A stretch of DNA of 64,000 nt from Marinobacter sp. SS21 (GCF_028369065.1 NZ_JAQNDA010000016.1:1-64000), one strand, 5' to 3'. Positions 28,481-37,826 are shown, numbered from the stretch's first letter. Numbers and translations: made by a program. Notes: generated by a model not told the origin, from the letters alone.

Positions 28481-28573
28481 AAAATGAGAAGGCCCCGTTC
28501 ATGGAGCGATGGGCGATTAGTTATAGCTTGATCCAGTTCCCGTTGTGCGGGTTTCATTCGATTTGGCAGGCGT

Positions 28574-28579
28574 TATAAT
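28574..28579 (+). promoter_or_regulatory. Possible -10 box before vgrG
   Basis: TATAAT with a weak upstream TTTCAT at 28552-28557 (16-bp spacing), 108 bp before the vgrG ATG in a 302-bp non-coding stretch. Moderate support only. vgrG has an AAGGA ribosome site at 28675-28679. Confidence 0.35.
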
Positions 28580-28687
28580 TGCTTTCTGCTCAGGATGAGC
28601 AAATCAGTCCCAACCCAGGGAGGATCCCGAATCCGTCCCTGGGACGCTGAGTGACAAAATGGACGACGTACTTCAAGGATTGAAGAC

Positions 28688-30892
28688 ATGCCCGAGGCCA
28701 ATCTCCCGACTGCGAAGGGCCTGCAGTTTACCGCCCGTGTAGGCAGCCTCCCCGCCGACCTGTTTGTCGTGGTCGGCTTCGAATTCACCGAAGCCCTGTC
28801 CGAGCTGTTCCATGGCACCCTGGAGCTGGCCAGCACCGATCCGGGCATCGGCATGGTCTCCGGGGGACAGACTTTAAGTCTGTCCCCCTCCTTGAGTGAG
28901 TCCCCCTCCCTGGATCAAGTCCTTGAACAACCCGTGGAACTGGCGGTCTGGCAGGATGGCCAGCTGCTGCGCCGCTTCACCGGCGTGGTCTCCGAATTCG
29001 CCCGCGGCGACAGCGGCCACCGCCGCACCCGCTACCAGCTGGTGGTGGAGCCGGCGCTGTGGCGGCTGGGGCTGATGCACAACAGCCGCATTTTCCAGGC
29101 CCAGACCCCGGACAGCATCCTCAAGACGCTGCTGGACGAGCGCGGCATCGCCGACACGGTGTTCGGCCTCAAGCGCGCCCCGCAGGAACGGGAGTACTGC
29201 GTTCAGCACCGGGAGAGCGACCTCGACTTCCTGCAGCGGTTGGCGGCGGAAGAAGGCTGGCACTTTCGCTTCGATGGAACACAGGACAACCAACCGCTGG
29301 TGATCGCCGATCACCACGGCGACACCGTCACCTTGCCGGAGGCTAGCTACAACGCCAGCGCCGGTGGCAGCAGCCGTCAGCCGGCGGTGTTCAAGTTCAG
29401 CTACCGCGAACGGGTTTGCGTCGCCTCGGTGGCGATGAAGGACTACACCTTCCGCAACCCGGCCTACGCCCTGATGCATGAGCAGGCCGCCTCCGGCATC
29501 GACCACCAGCGCGACGATTATCAATATTACGACCACCCCGGCCGCTTCAAGACCGACGCCAGCGGCAGTGCCTTCAGCCAGGCCAGATTGGACGCCCTGC
29601 GCAACGACGCCAGCATCGCCCGCGGCAGCAGCAACCGCCCGGACTTCGCCGCCGGTGCCAAGCTGCCCCTTAGTGGCCACAGCCAGGACACGCTCAACCG
29701 GGACTGGCTGCTGACCGCCATCGTCCACACCGGCAAGCAGCCCCAGGCCCTAGAAGAGGAGGGTGGTAGCGATCCCACCACCTACCACAACACCTTCGAG
29801 GCCGTCCCCGCCGACCGCACTTGGCGCCCGCAGGTTCAACACCGCCCATTGATGGACGGCCCCCAGATCGCCATCGTCACCGGCCCGGCGGGCGAGGAGA
29901 TCCACTGCGACGAACTCGGCCGGGTGAAAGTGCGTTTCCCCTGGGATCGGCGCCTGCGGCCAGGCGAGGTGGAGAGTTCGGAAAATGACGAACACTCCAG
30001 CGCCTGGCTCCGGGTCAGCCAGGGCTGGGCCGGCGGCCAGTACGGCTTCATGGCGCTGCCCCGCATTGGCCACGAGGTCATCGTCAGCTTTCTCGACGGC
30101 GACCCGGACCAGCCCATCATCACCGGTCGTACCTACCACGCCACCAACCCACCGCCTTACGCCTTGCCGGAACACAAGACCCGCACCGTGCTGAAGACTC
30201 AGAGCCACAAGGGCGAGGGCAGCAACGAATTGCGCTTCGAAGACGAAGCCGGCCAGGAGCAGATCTACCTCCACGCCCAGAAGGACCTGGACCTGCTCAC
30301 CGAAAACGACCGCACCGAGGTCATCAAACACGACAGCCACCTCACCGTGGAGAACGACCGCATCGGCCATATCCAGGCCAACGACCACCTGACCGTGGAC
30401 GGCGAGCGGCGGGAATCCATCGGCGGCGATGCCAGCCAGAGCATCGGTGGCACCTTCCACCAGAAATCCGCCCAGGCCACCCTCAGCGAAGCCGGCACCG
30501 AAATGCACCACAAGGCGGGCGCGAAGGTAATCTTGGACGCCGGCACGGAACTGACCATCGCCGCCGGCGGCAGCTTCCTCAAACTCGACCCCAGCGGTGT
30601 CACCCTGTCCGGCCCGACGTTGAAGATCAATTCCGGCGGTGCGCCGGGGAGTGGGTGCGGGCAAAGTGTGAAGGTGCCGGGGATGCCGGGACAGGTAGGT
30701 AGAAGCGGTGGCGCTGTAGCGCCGGTGTTAGCGTCAGGGGGACGGGTACGGCCTATTGGAAAGCCGGATGAAACCATCGAGTTACTGGAACTCGCGGCTG
30801 TGGAGGATCTGGCGCTGGTCAACAAATGTATGGAGCAGTCCGATGGCACTTGCCTGCTCGAGCACTGCCCTTGTGCGGGGGCTGCGAAATGA
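28688..30892 (+). CDS. vgrG: Type VI secretion tip protein VgrG (TssI)
   Basis: A 734-residue spike protein that caps the Hcp tube and carries effectors. The order is a gp27-like base (about 10-370, with [18 protein letters not shown] and [23 protein letters not shown]), a gp5 OB-fold (about 410-500, with [10 protein letters not shown] and [25 protein letters not shown]), then a beta-helical needle of short repeats ([19 protein letters not shown]... [12 protein letters not shown]) and a C-terminal extension with a Cys-rich end. Residues about 55-75 hold an extra Ser/Leu/Pro-rich stretch encoded partly by a perfect palindrome. GC is much higher than upstream. The next gene overlaps by 4 bp. 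No structural T6SS genes are present, so this is an orphan vgrG island. Confidence 0.96.
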   Translation: MPEANLPTAKGLQFTARVGSLPADLFVVVGFEFTEALSELFHGTLELASTDPGIGMVSGGQTLSLSPSLSESPSLDQVLEQPVELAVWQDGQLLRRFTGVVSEFARGDSGHRRTRYQLVVEPALWRLGLMHNSRIFQAQTPDSILKTLLDERGIADTVFGLKRAPQEREYCVQHRESDLDFLQRLAAEEGWHFRFDGTQDNQPLVIADHHGDTVTLPEASYNASAGGSSRQPAVFKFSYRERVCVASVAMKDYTFRNPAYALMHEQAASGIDHQRDDYQYYDHPGRFKTDASGSAFSQARLDALRNDASIARGSSNRPDFAAGAKLPLSGHSQDTLNRDWLLTAIVHTGKQPQALEEEGGSDPTTYHNTFEAVPADRTWRPQVQHRPLMDGPQIAIVTGPAGEEIHCDELGRVKVRFPWDRRLRPGEVESSENDEHSSAWLRVSQGWAGGQYGFMALPRIGHEVIVSFLDGDPDQPIITGRTYHATNPPPYALPEHKTRTVLKTQSHKGEGSNELRFEDEAGQEQIYLHAQKDLDLLTENDRTEVIKHDSHLTVENDRIGHIQANDHLTVDGERRESIGGDASQSIGGTFHQKSAQATLSEAGTEMHHKAGAKVILDAGTELTIAAGGSFLKLDPSGVTLSGPTLKINSGGAPGSGCGQSVKVPGMPGQVGRSGGAVAPVLASGGRVRPIGKPDETIELLELAAVEDLALVNKCMEQSDGTCLLEHCPCAGAAK
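28862..28888. repeat. 27-bp perfect palindrome inside vgrG
   Basis: Positions 28862-28888 read the same on both strands around a single central base, with arms beginning gggggacagac and ending gtctgtccccc. It is translated in frame as part of a Ser/Leu-rich insert at residues 59-67. A second gtccccctccct lies just after it (from 28900). From memory, gggacag...ctgtccc palindromes recur as REP-like dispersed repeats in several proteobacteria. Confidence 0.85.
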
Positions 30893-31491
30893 TCAAATGT
30901 CATGTTAAGAATATTGAGTTTGAGCGCACACTAAATTGGTTTGTCATTCTTGAAGGGGCACACCCTGCCTATAACACCCGTGACCTTATATATCGCTACG
31001 TATCAGATCCGCAGTGGGTTCCAGTCTATCAAGGCACTGAGTATGAGGTTCTGGCCCAAGTCAGCCCAATCTTGTTGAAGTTGAACAAGCCTCAAGACTG
31101 GCATATAGCGTGGTCGACGAGTTTTCCTGGCCTGGCGGGTTCCTACCTGGCATCAGATCAGGGGCAGGACGGCATCGCAAGACATCTCCAAACGTTGGTA
31201 TCCGTTAACGTGGAGGGGGGCGCAGAATCCATCTTCCGCTTTCACGATTCATGGATCATGAGCGCGCTGTATTCCTCGCTGACTGATTCCGAAAAGGACA
31301 GAGTTCATGGCCCAATCAACAAATGGTTGTGGCTCCTGGGAAACAGTATTGTAGAAAGCGAGTACAGGAAACGGACCCCTGCGATTGAATACCCTCTAGA
31401 ACCTGGGTGGTTGAACCTCGACAGGGCAAAGCAGGAGGCAATCTTCAACGGTCTCCTTGCCAAACGGAATTGGAAGGAGGTTCAAGCATGA
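30889..31491 (+). CDS. DUF4123 effector adaptor (VasW/Tap-like)
   Basis: A 200-residue protein with the DUF4123 look: the N-terminal [47 protein letters not shown] and [18 protein letters not shown]4123 proteins are chaperone/adaptors that load a cognate effector on VgrG and are nearly always encoded between the two, as here (vgrG - adaptor - effector, cf. VasW before VasX in Vibrio cholerae). The ATG at 30889 overlaps the vgrG stop (ATGA). A longer in-frame start inside vgrG is disfavoured. Its stop overlaps the effector ATG. Base composition is lower in GC than vgrG. Confidence 0.85.
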   Translation: MIKCHVKNIEFERTLNWFVILEGAHPAYNTRDLIYRYVSDPQWVPVYQGTEYEVLAQVSPILLKLNKPQDWHIAWSTSFPGLAGSYLASDQGQDGIARHLQTLVSVNVEGGAESIFRFHDSWIMSALYSSLTDSEKDRVHGPINKWLWLLGNSIVESEYRKRTPAIEYPLEPGWLNLDRAKQEAIFNGLLAKRNWKEVQA

Positions 31492-34400
31492 CGGGAATTG
31501 CAGAGATTACTGCGGCGTCTCCCTGCCAGGAACCGGATAAACTTTACGTCGAAGTGGCTGGCTCTGACGTTCATCCCGGTCACGGTCTCGTGTTGGAGAA
31601 AAACGGTGAAGTCGTTAACGCGCTCACCATGGCGCAAAAGCAATGGCACCAGCGCTATGAATGCGACTACGCGGTGAATCGAGCCGAGCGATTTGATCAT
31701 ACCCTGACAGTGACCATCGAAACGGAGCAGGGAGCGCGACTGCGGCTGCCCTTGCTCGACGATGTGCAACCGACCCGGCTCGCCGCCCGAACCCAACCCA
31801 ACCTGTTGTTCCCTGTCTACCCACTGGCGAGCCTGCCTTGGGTGGATGGAGAGCGGGGCCATGCACTGCTACGCCCTGGTTACCTGTATGTGTTCTGGAG
31901 GGGGATCCTCTGGCGGGAACTCCAAACCGACGAAAATGGCAAGCTCAGGGATATCGACCTGGCCCATTGGCGAGAGCGGGCCAAACTGGCCACCGTGCCC
32001 GAAGACCGGGGCAGTCTGGATGATCGACCTGCCGTGAGCGTCGCCCTGGACACTCTCTGGGTGCCGGCCCGCTTCCAGGGAGTTGCCCGGGCCGAATGGA
32101 CCATCGGCGACGTCGAACTGGCCTGGTCGGAACGGCAGTGGAGCTGGGACTACATTGAGTCACTGGAATCTGGCCAGGACATCATTCACCTGCCCGCCAG
32201 CTACCGGGAACTGACGGGCATCCCCGCATACGGTAAGGAGGGAGCCCGCTCCATTGATGACCGTCGCCAGGCCCGCTGTGAGAACTTGAGGGGGCTGGAC
32301 GGCTACGAGCACCGTCGCCGGTTTGGGCACGAGGCCCATGCCGGTCCCGGTTGGATGCCGCTAGGTCAGGCCGCCCCCTGTCGCCGACGCGATCCGGGAC
32401 GGGAAAAGGATGCTTCCAACCCGTTCCGGGTGACCCAGTCCCTGGACGGCGACGGTCTGAACCGGGATAACACGGTGCTCCACCACATTCAGGACGAGCT
32501 GGAGCGGCAGGAAGGCTATGTCTGCAAGGCGGCGGAAGTTGTTGACGTCGCCAGTGGTCTTAACCGCTGTATGGACGATTTGGTTGGGGAGGACTGGCGA
32601 GCCCAGTCTGATGGTCAGGCCGGCGTCGGCGGGGAGCAGCAGGCAGACAGCGCCGAGGCCGCCCGCAGGGACCTGTTGGATGAAGTCCGCAAGCGCCTGA
32701 CACCCGCCACTGGAGAGGAGGACCAGCTTGCGCCCTTGAGGGACAGTCACATCCCTGCTGTCCCATTGCCGGATGTACTGTTTGAACTGGAATGGCTCAC
32801 CAGCCAGACCGGTTTGCACCTGACTCACCTAAAAGCGGTCGCAGAGGCTACCCAGACTCACCCGCATTTTAAGAGCGCCATGTTGGTGTACTCTACCATC
32901 TTTGATAGTAAGGCTTATGAGCGCGGTCCCTTTGATGAATACCGCTATGCCGTGGATACCGAGAAGCTGGATGGGGCGCTCCGTAAGGACGAACGCGAGT
33001 CCTGTCGGGCCGCTTGCTATGAATTGATCCAGCGACGAATCGAGCTGCTGGAAAACAACGCCATTCCCGTATTCAATGATCTGTTTGCGCTCAATGGCCT
33101 ATGCTACCCCATTGCCTTACAGACCCTGAATCCTCTGTTCGCCCATCTGGAGACGTCAGTATTCCAGTTTGATCCACTGGCGGGCAAGGTTGCGAGAGAG
33201 CGGGAGGCTTACCGAGACCAGGCGGGTATCGCCTTTATCGAGAAACTGGCGCGGGGGCAAACCGGGTTGTCCGCCTTCGTGTCCGTTGACGCGGACAAGG
33301 CGCCCCTAGATAAAGCGTTGGCAGACGACATCGGTGAGTACCAGGTGGAGCCGAACGATGGCTCCGGCAAGCCTCGGCCGGGATTATTGCAATGGCTTCA
33401 GGCCCAAAGGCCGGAGGTCGGCGACTTGCCGGAAGCTTTGCGGGAGCAGTACGAATTGAGTCAACAGGAACGCCAGGCCGTCGTCGATAACATGGCCCGG
33501 ATAGCGGATCCGGTCCTGCTGCGCTGGGCTCAGGTATCCTATACCACCCTGGGCCAGTTGATGGCTGACCTCAGTAGTGAATTCTACCTCACCGTCCAGC
33601 GGGCGTTGCTGCGCAAGATCGGTGATGGGCCGATCTACCAGGTCGCCGACACCCTGCAAATCCCGATGCGCTACATGAAACTGGGCAACCCGTTCCTGCG
33701 GGGGCTTGTGCTGGGCCATGCCAACCCCCTGTTGCACAACCTCAACCCGGAGATGGTGCCCCTGGGCATCCGTTTCGGCAACCAGGAAGCCGGCCTTGCC
33801 CGCTTCTCGACCGAGGCCATCAACGACGCCTTGCGTCAGACCAGCGGCAGTCAGATTGTTCGCCCTAAAGGAGGCTTGGTCAACCGGGTCGGGCCCGGAA
33901 TGGAGGGGAACTACGCCGTTATACGAAATGGCAATGGCAAGCTCATCGCCAATGCCGCCTCGGTGGCAGGCATCCAGGGCAGTACCTCGACTGTGGCCGT
34001 GCAGGCGGAGATGTTCCTGGCCCATGAAGACAGCATCGCTGCCAGGATGTCACGGGGGTTGACGAGTCGGACCAGCAACGCTTTGATGCGCTGGGCACCG
34101 CCGGGGATGTTGGGGGTGTTTGGGTTCAATGTCGTCAATAGCGCTCAATCATTTCTTTCTTCAGACTTTGATAAGGGGGTTCCAGCAAAAGAAGCAACCG
34201 CATTTGCTTATGGGGTATTTAACTTCATGTATTGGCTTGGGCATATCGTCGAAGCCGAGAACCTGGCTAGGGAAACCCGCCTGTCCTGGCTCACCAAAGT
34301 AAGGGTGGATGTCGAGAAGATCGGTGATCGCACCCTCAAATCGGTAACCAGGGTGCTGTTTACGGACCGGCTGCTGTCGATCGCCAAGTTCGCCGGTGTT

Positions 34401-35216
34401 GCGGGCGCGGCTCTGGAGGTAGTCCTGGCCTTATGGGAAGGTATTCAGCGGGTACAGGCGAATGACCACGATGCCGCAGCGGGGTACTTTGTGGCGGCGG
34501 CTGGCTTCGGCGTGTTCATGTTGTCCCACTGGGCGGGGACTGGCCTGGTGCCCCTCCTGGGCATCACCTTCGCGGCAGCTTTGGCTGCTGTCGCAATATT
34601 TGTAGCCTTGGCGGCGCTAGTCTGGGCCATCGTCCGCACCGACGACGCCCTGGAAACCTGGCTCAAAAACGGACCTTTTGGCAGAGAAGAGCCTGCGAGC
34701 CAGTTTCAGCACCTCCATAGCCTGCCGGAGGATGCCTTCCAGTTCCTGGTGGGTGCCATGTTTCCGCTCACGGGCAGTAGTGGCAGTCTGGCCGAGTTTA
34801 ATGACAGGGGGCTGTTGTCCGATGAGGAAAAGGAGTGGCTGCTCGACAACCAGCGGACGGAAGGGCTGGTGATCGCGGTCTGCTCCGCCGCCTTCCTGCT
34901 AGTGGACAGGCCAGATGCGCAGTTCAAGGCCCATTTCTGGATGACCTGGAACCTCGGCGGTAAGGTGAAACCCCTTACCCCGGAATTCGTGTACTACGAT
35001 GCCGAGCGCCAGATGTTGCGCTTCCATGTACCCAAGCCCCAGTGGCGCGGCATGGGCCGTTTCCGCTCCCTGGAAAAGCTGAAGGCCAAAGTCCAGGTGG
35101 CATTGGGCGACGGTGGCTTGCTGCCAGTCAGTGATATGGATCAGCCGCTGGTGTCTGCGGTGGATAAACCGGAGCTTACCGGGGATAACCCCCGCTGGCT
35201 TACGATTACGAGTTGA
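31488..35216 (+). CDS. VasX-like type VI membrane effector
   Basis: A 1242-residue protein following the adaptor, with AAGGAGG at 31473-31480 and an ATGA overlap. The N-terminal region (about 20-210) has the VasX/BTH_I2691-type segment ALLRPGYLYVFWRGILWREL. The middle is large and hydrophilic. The C-terminal third holds hydrophobic stretches at about 904-921 (FAYGVFNFMYWLGHIV), 967-985 and 997-1050 (a hairpin ending VALAALVWAIV), as expected for a pore-forming toxin acting on target membranes. A soluble tail (1128-1242) ends the protein and is the part duplicated downstream. An AT-rich patch at about 34125-34250 covers the first hydrophobic stretch. Toxin activity is inferred from family resemblance and context. 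Confidence 0.75.
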   Translation: MTGIAEITAASPCQEPDKLYVEVAGSDVHPGHGLVLEKNGEVVNALTMAQKQWHQRYECDYAVNRAERFDHTLTVTIETEQGARLRLPLLDDVQPTRLAARTQPNLLFPVYPLASLPWVDGERGHALLRPGYLYVFWRGILWRELQTDENGKLRDIDLAHWRERAKLATVPEDRGSLDDRPAVSVALDTLWVPARFQGVARAEWTIGDVELAWSERQWSWDYIESLESGQDIIHLPASYRELTGIPAYGKEGARSIDDRRQARCENLRGLDGYEHRRRFGHEAHAGPGWMPLGQAAPCRRRDPGREKDASNPFRVTQSLDGDGLNRDNTVLHHIQDELERQEGYVCKAAEVVDVASGLNRCMDDLVGEDWRAQSDGQAGVGGEQQADSAEAARRDLLDEVRKRLTPATGEEDQLAPLRDSHIPAVPLPDVLFELEWLTSQTGLHLTHLKAVAEATQTHPHFKSAMLVYSTIFDSKAYERGPFDEYRYAVDTEKLDGALRKDERESCRAACYELIQRRIELLENNAIPVFNDLFALNGLCYPIALQTLNPLFAHLETSVFQFDPLAGKVAREREAYRDQAGIAFIEKLARGQTGLSAFVSVDADKAPLDKALADDIGEYQVEPNDGSGKPRPGLLQWLQAQRPEVGDLPEALREQYELSQQERQAVVDNMARIADPVLLRWAQVSYTTLGQLMADLSSEFYLTVQRALLRKIGDGPIYQVADTLQIPMRYMKLGNPFLRGLVLGHANPLLHNLNPEMVPLGIRFGNQEAGLARFSTEAINDALRQTSGSQIVRPKGGLVNRVGPGMEGNYAVIRNGNGKLIANAASVAGIQGSTSTVAVQAEMFLAHEDSIAARMSRGLTSRTSNALMRWAPPGMLGVFGFNVVNSAQSFLSSDFDKGVPAKEATAFAYGVFNFMYWLGHIVEAENLARETRLSWLTKVRVDVEKIGDRTLKSVTRVLFTDRLLSIAKFAGVAGAALEVVLALWEGIQRVQANDHDAAAGYFVAAAGFGVFMLSHWAGTGLVPLLGITFAAALAAVAIFVALAALVWAIVRTDDALETWLKNGPFGREEPASQFQHLHSLPEDAFQFLVGAMFPLTGSSGSLAEFNDRGLLSDEEKEWLLDNQRTEGLVIAVCSAAFLLVDRPDAQFKAHFWMTWNLGGKVKPLTPEFVYYDAERQMLRFHVPKPQWRGMGRFRSLEKLKAKVQVALGDGGLLPVSDMDQPLVSAVDKPELTGDNPRWLTITS

Positions 35217-35222
35217 CCCGTT

Positions 35223-36221
35223 ATGAACGACGTATACCACGAAACCGCGTACCGCTCCGATGCCATCCCGAACCTGCCACCTGGGGGGCACCCGGACATG
35301 GACCGATCGTTCCAGCGTCTGGCTTGGGGGTGCTGCCAGAATCCGGTGGTGCCCAGCACCGTGGAGGCGCAGTTGGCTTACGCCCGCTTGTTTGAGAGCG
35401 AAAGCGATGCGGAGGACGGTTTTCCCTGGGGGGGGGCGGTATTCTCGGTCAGCAAGGGCTTCCTGAGTGGGCTACAGGGCTTCTTGTATATGTTGTATAT
35501 GTGTTCTTGGCTTGCCTTTTTCGTTTTTTTAATTCCGTTAGGCCTTTTAATTCTTAAGGTCTTGTTTACAGAGCCATCCATTAAGGGTGTGCTGTGGATA
35601 TATGATACCTTTAAGATCATTTACTTACTCATAGCTCTAGGCTACTTCGGCGGCAAATACAGCCGCCTGCTGCTGGCTTACCTCACCGACAAGCGTCAGC
35701 GATCCAATCCCACCGGCCTGTACCGTCGAGAAGGGCTGGTTCGGATCAAGGAAGGCAAAACCGTCTTCGAGGCCCCCTTCATCGAGTTCGACGCCTACCT
35801 GGTACACACCCCCTCCGGCCGTGGCGGCCGCTATTTCAACCTGGTGCTGCAGCACCGCTACAGCAAATACCAGTTGTGGATGAAAGGCCTGCTCACCGAC
35901 GCCATGAACCAGAAGGAGGTGTATGCCTATTGGGACATGATCCAACAGTTCATGGACGTCAGCGGCCCGCTGCCGGACGTCCCCATCTTCGAGCCCTTCC
36001 GTGCCCGGGACCCGGTGACCGCCGCTCACGATGAACGCACGGGACGGGACCCGTTCAAGTGGCGCAAGGTCACCCGGGAGTCCTGGCGAAAGAACCACGA
36101 ACAACGCTGGCAAAACCGCCTGCGGGAGACAAACTTTCATCACCCCTGCATTCTGGATGCCCACATCCAGGGAAGGGGGCTTCCGTTGCCGGAGGAGACA
36201 CAAAGCGCGCTGCTGGCGTGA
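35223..36221 (+). CDS. Putative membrane immunity protein (copy 1)
   Basis: A 332-residue protein beginning 6 bp after the effector stop. Residues 1-85 are soluble. Two hydrophobic helices lie at about 87-112 and 122-140, in DNA much richer in A+T than its flanks. A conserved soluble domain follows (GLYRREGLVRIKEGKTVFEAPF; HRYSKYQLWMKGL). Position directly after a VasX-like toxin, as TsiV2 follows VasX, and membrane topology make it the likely cognate immunity protein. No family is assigned with confidence; it could resemble DUF6708 proteins. A 9-G run at 35428-35436 encodes Trp-Gly-Gly-Ala, where copy 2 has Trp-Gly-Glu-Ala. Confidence 0.65.
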   Translation: MNDVYHETAYRSDAIPNLPPGGHPDMDRSFQRLAWGCCQNPVVPSTVEAQLAYARLFESESDAEDGFPWGGAVFSVSKGFLSGLQGFLYMLYMCSWLAFFVFLIPLGLLILKVLFTEPSIKGVLWIYDTFKIIYLLIALGYFGGKYSRLLLAYLTDKRQRSNPTGLYRREGLVRIKEGKTVFEAPFIEFDAYLVHTPSGRGGRYFNLVLQHRYSKYQLWMKGLLTDAMNQKEVYAYWDMIQQFMDVSGPLPDVPIFEPFRARDPVTAAHDERTGRDPFKWRKVTRESWRKNHEQRWQNRLRETNFHHPCILDAHIQGRGLPLPEETQSALLA

Positions 36222-36268
36222 CATGACTCCCTTGACGGGGCAGGGTTCGGCCCGTGGCTCTGTGGCCT

Positions 36269-36303
36269 TGATGCGGTTCGCGTTGCTCACCGGCATCCTG
36301 CGA
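36269..36303. repeat. REP element at the unit 1/unit 2 junction
   Basis: The sequence tgatgcggttcg...caccggcatcctgcg forms the GATGC/GCATC-ended hairpin seen at other places in the window. It sits 8 bp before the orphan effector tail. The reverse complement begins CAGGATGC rather than the typical GTAGGATGC. Confidence 0.85.
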
Positions 36304-36310
36304 GGGGAAT

Positions 36311-36658
36311 GTGATTGCCGTCAGCTCCGCCGCCTTCCTGCTAGTGGACAGGCCAGATGAGCAGTTCAAGGCCCATTTCTGGATGACCCGGAACCTCGGC
36401 GGCAAGGTGAAATCCGTTACCCCGGATTTTGTGTACTACGATGCCGAGCGCCAGATGTTGCGCTTCCATGTACCCAAACCTCAATGGAGGGGCATGGGCC
36501 GTTTCCGCTCCCTGGAAAAGCTGAAGGCCAAGGTCCAGGTTGCATTGGGCGACGGCGGCTTGCTGCCAGTCAGCGATATGGATCAGCCGCTGGTGCCTGC
36601 GGTGGACAAACCGGAGCTTACCGGGGATAACCCCCGCTGGCTCACGATAACGAGTTGA
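36311..36658 (+). pseudogene. Orphan effector C-terminal tail
   Basis: An open frame of 115 residues matching the last 115 residues of the upstream effector at all but about 7 positions (for example WMTWNLGG vs WMTRNLGG). It has lost all upstream effector sequence. It begins at a GTG behind GAGGGG at 36302-36307, so it could still be translated, but no toxin part (membrane helices) is present. It is best seen as a displaced effector tip like the orphan modules of CDI and Rhs loci. It is followed after 6 bp by its own immunity gene. Confidence 0.85.
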
Positions 36659-36664
36659 CTCCTT

Positions 36665-37663
36665 ATGAACGACGTATACAAGGACACCGCCTACCGCTCC
36701 GACGCCATCCCGGCCTTGCCGCCGGGAGGTCACCCGGACATGGATCGGGTCTTCCAGCGCCTGCCCTGGGGGTACCACCAGAATCCAGTGGTGCCCAACA
36801 CCATGGAAGTGCAACTGGCCTACGCGGGCTTGTTTGAGGGTGAAAGCGATGTGGAGGACGGTTATCCCTGGGGGGAGGCAGTGTTCTCTGTCAGCAAGGG
36901 CTTTCTGAGCGGGTTGCAGGGCGTCTTGTACGTGGTTTACATGTGTGCTGCACTCGTGTTTTACATATCCTTAATTGGAGTATTTTTCCTTATACTTAGT
37001 GTGGCGATTAATAAGCCAGGTACTGAAAATTTCATTAAATTATTTAATGACATTAAGTACTTTTATCTAATAGTTCTGGTTTTGTATTTTGGCGGTAAAT
37101 ATTGTCGCCTACTCTTGGCCTACCTCACCGACAAACGCCAGCGAGCCAATCCCACTGGCCTGTACCGACGAGAGGGGCTGGTTCGGATCAAGGAAGGCAA
37201 AACCGTCTTCGAGGCCCCCTTCATCGAGTTCGATGCCTATCTGGTACACACCCCTTCCGGCCGTGGCGGCCGCTATTTCAACCTGGTGCTGCAGCACCGC
37301 TACAGCAAGTACCAGTTGTGGATGAAAGGCCTGCTCACCAACGCCATGAACCAGAAGGAGGTGTATGCCTATTGGGACATGGTCCAACAGTTTATGGACG
37401 TCAGCGGCCCGCTGCCGGACGTCCCCATCTTCGAGCCCTTCCGTGCCCGGGACCCGGTGACCGCCGCTCACGATGAACGCATCGGACGGGACCCGTTCAA
37501 GTGGCGCAAGGTCACCCGGGAGTCCTGGCGAAAGAACCACGAACAACGCTGGCAAAACCGCCTGCGGGAGACAAACTTACATCGCCCCTGCATTCTGGAT
37601 GCCCACATCCAGGGAAGGGGGCTTCCGTTGCCGGAGGAGACACAAGGCGCGCTGCTGGCGTGA
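36665..37663 (+). CDS. Putative membrane immunity protein (copy 2)
   Basis: A 332-residue paralogue of the gene at 35223, same length. After about residue 145 the two proteins are nearly identical. The N-terminal 85 residues are similar. The two-helix segment (about 87-145) is largely different (copy 2: VVYMCAALVFYISLIGVFFLILSVAI then FNDIKYFYLIVLVLYF) and again AT-rich. This fits an immunity gene with a different specificity kept next to an orphan effector tail, protecting against siblings with another toxin version. That role is inferred. Confidence 0.65.
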   Translation: MNDVYKDTAYRSDAIPALPPGGHPDMDRVFQRLPWGYHQNPVVPNTMEVQLAYAGLFEGESDVEDGYPWGEAVFSVSKGFLSGLQGVLYVVYMCAALVFYISLIGVFFLILSVAINKPGTENFIKLFNDIKYFYLIVLVLYFGGKYCRLLLAYLTDKRQRANPTGLYRREGLVRIKEGKTVFEAPFIEFDAYLVHTPSGRGGRYFNLVLQHRYSKYQLWMKGLLTNAMNQKEVYAYWDMVQQFMDVSGPLPDVPIFEPFRARDPVTAAHDERIGRDPFKWRKVTRESWRKNHEQRWQNRLRETNLHRPCILDAHIQGRGLPLPEETQGALLA

Positions 37664-37710
37664 GATGGCTCCCTTGCTGAGGCCGGGTTCGGCCCGTGGC
37701 TCTGTGGCCT

Positions 37711-37803
37711 TGATGCGGTTCGCGTTGCTCACCGGCATCCTACGAAAGAGATGCGATTGGGAGGCTCATGTAGGATGCTGGTGAGGCCTGCCGAACCGCA
37801 TCA
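37711..37803. repeat. Inverted REP pair (BIME) upstream of the RAYT gene
   Basis: A REP at 37711-37744 on the + strand faces an inverted one at 37771-37803. Each hairpin has GATGC/GCATC ends, and in the outward-reading strand is preceded by GTAG (GTAGGATGC), the tetranucleotide known to mark RAYT-recognised REPs. Confidence 0.88.
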
Positions 37804-37826
37804 CACCTGTTGGATTGGAGGGTAGG

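Larger units (their letters stand above)
34869..37752 (+). repeat. Exact-length tandem duplication (2 x 1442 bp) of effector tail + immunity gene + REP
   Basis: Unit 1 is 34869-36310 and unit 2 is 36311-37752. Corresponding landmarks (effector stop, immunity start, immunity stop, REP) are all exactly 1442 bp apart, so there are no net insertions. The effector-tail parts encode 115 residues each, differing at about 7 positions. The 3' halves of the immunity genes are almost identical. The transmembrane parts differ strongly. The 3' edge of each unit carries a REP sequence, and unit 2 abuts the RAYT/REP block. Confidence 0.92.

Noticed and set aside
29750..30664. Minus-strand 304-codon open frame across vgrG
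   Set aside because: Long antisense frames are expected in high-GC coding DNA; the translation is repetitive Ala/Val/Gly with no motif, and the + strand vgrG is certain.
31407..31487. Longer start for the effector overlapping the adaptor gene
   Set aside because: The ATG at 31488 has AAGGAGG at the right distance and the usual ATGA overlap; the longer version would read the adaptor end in another frame.
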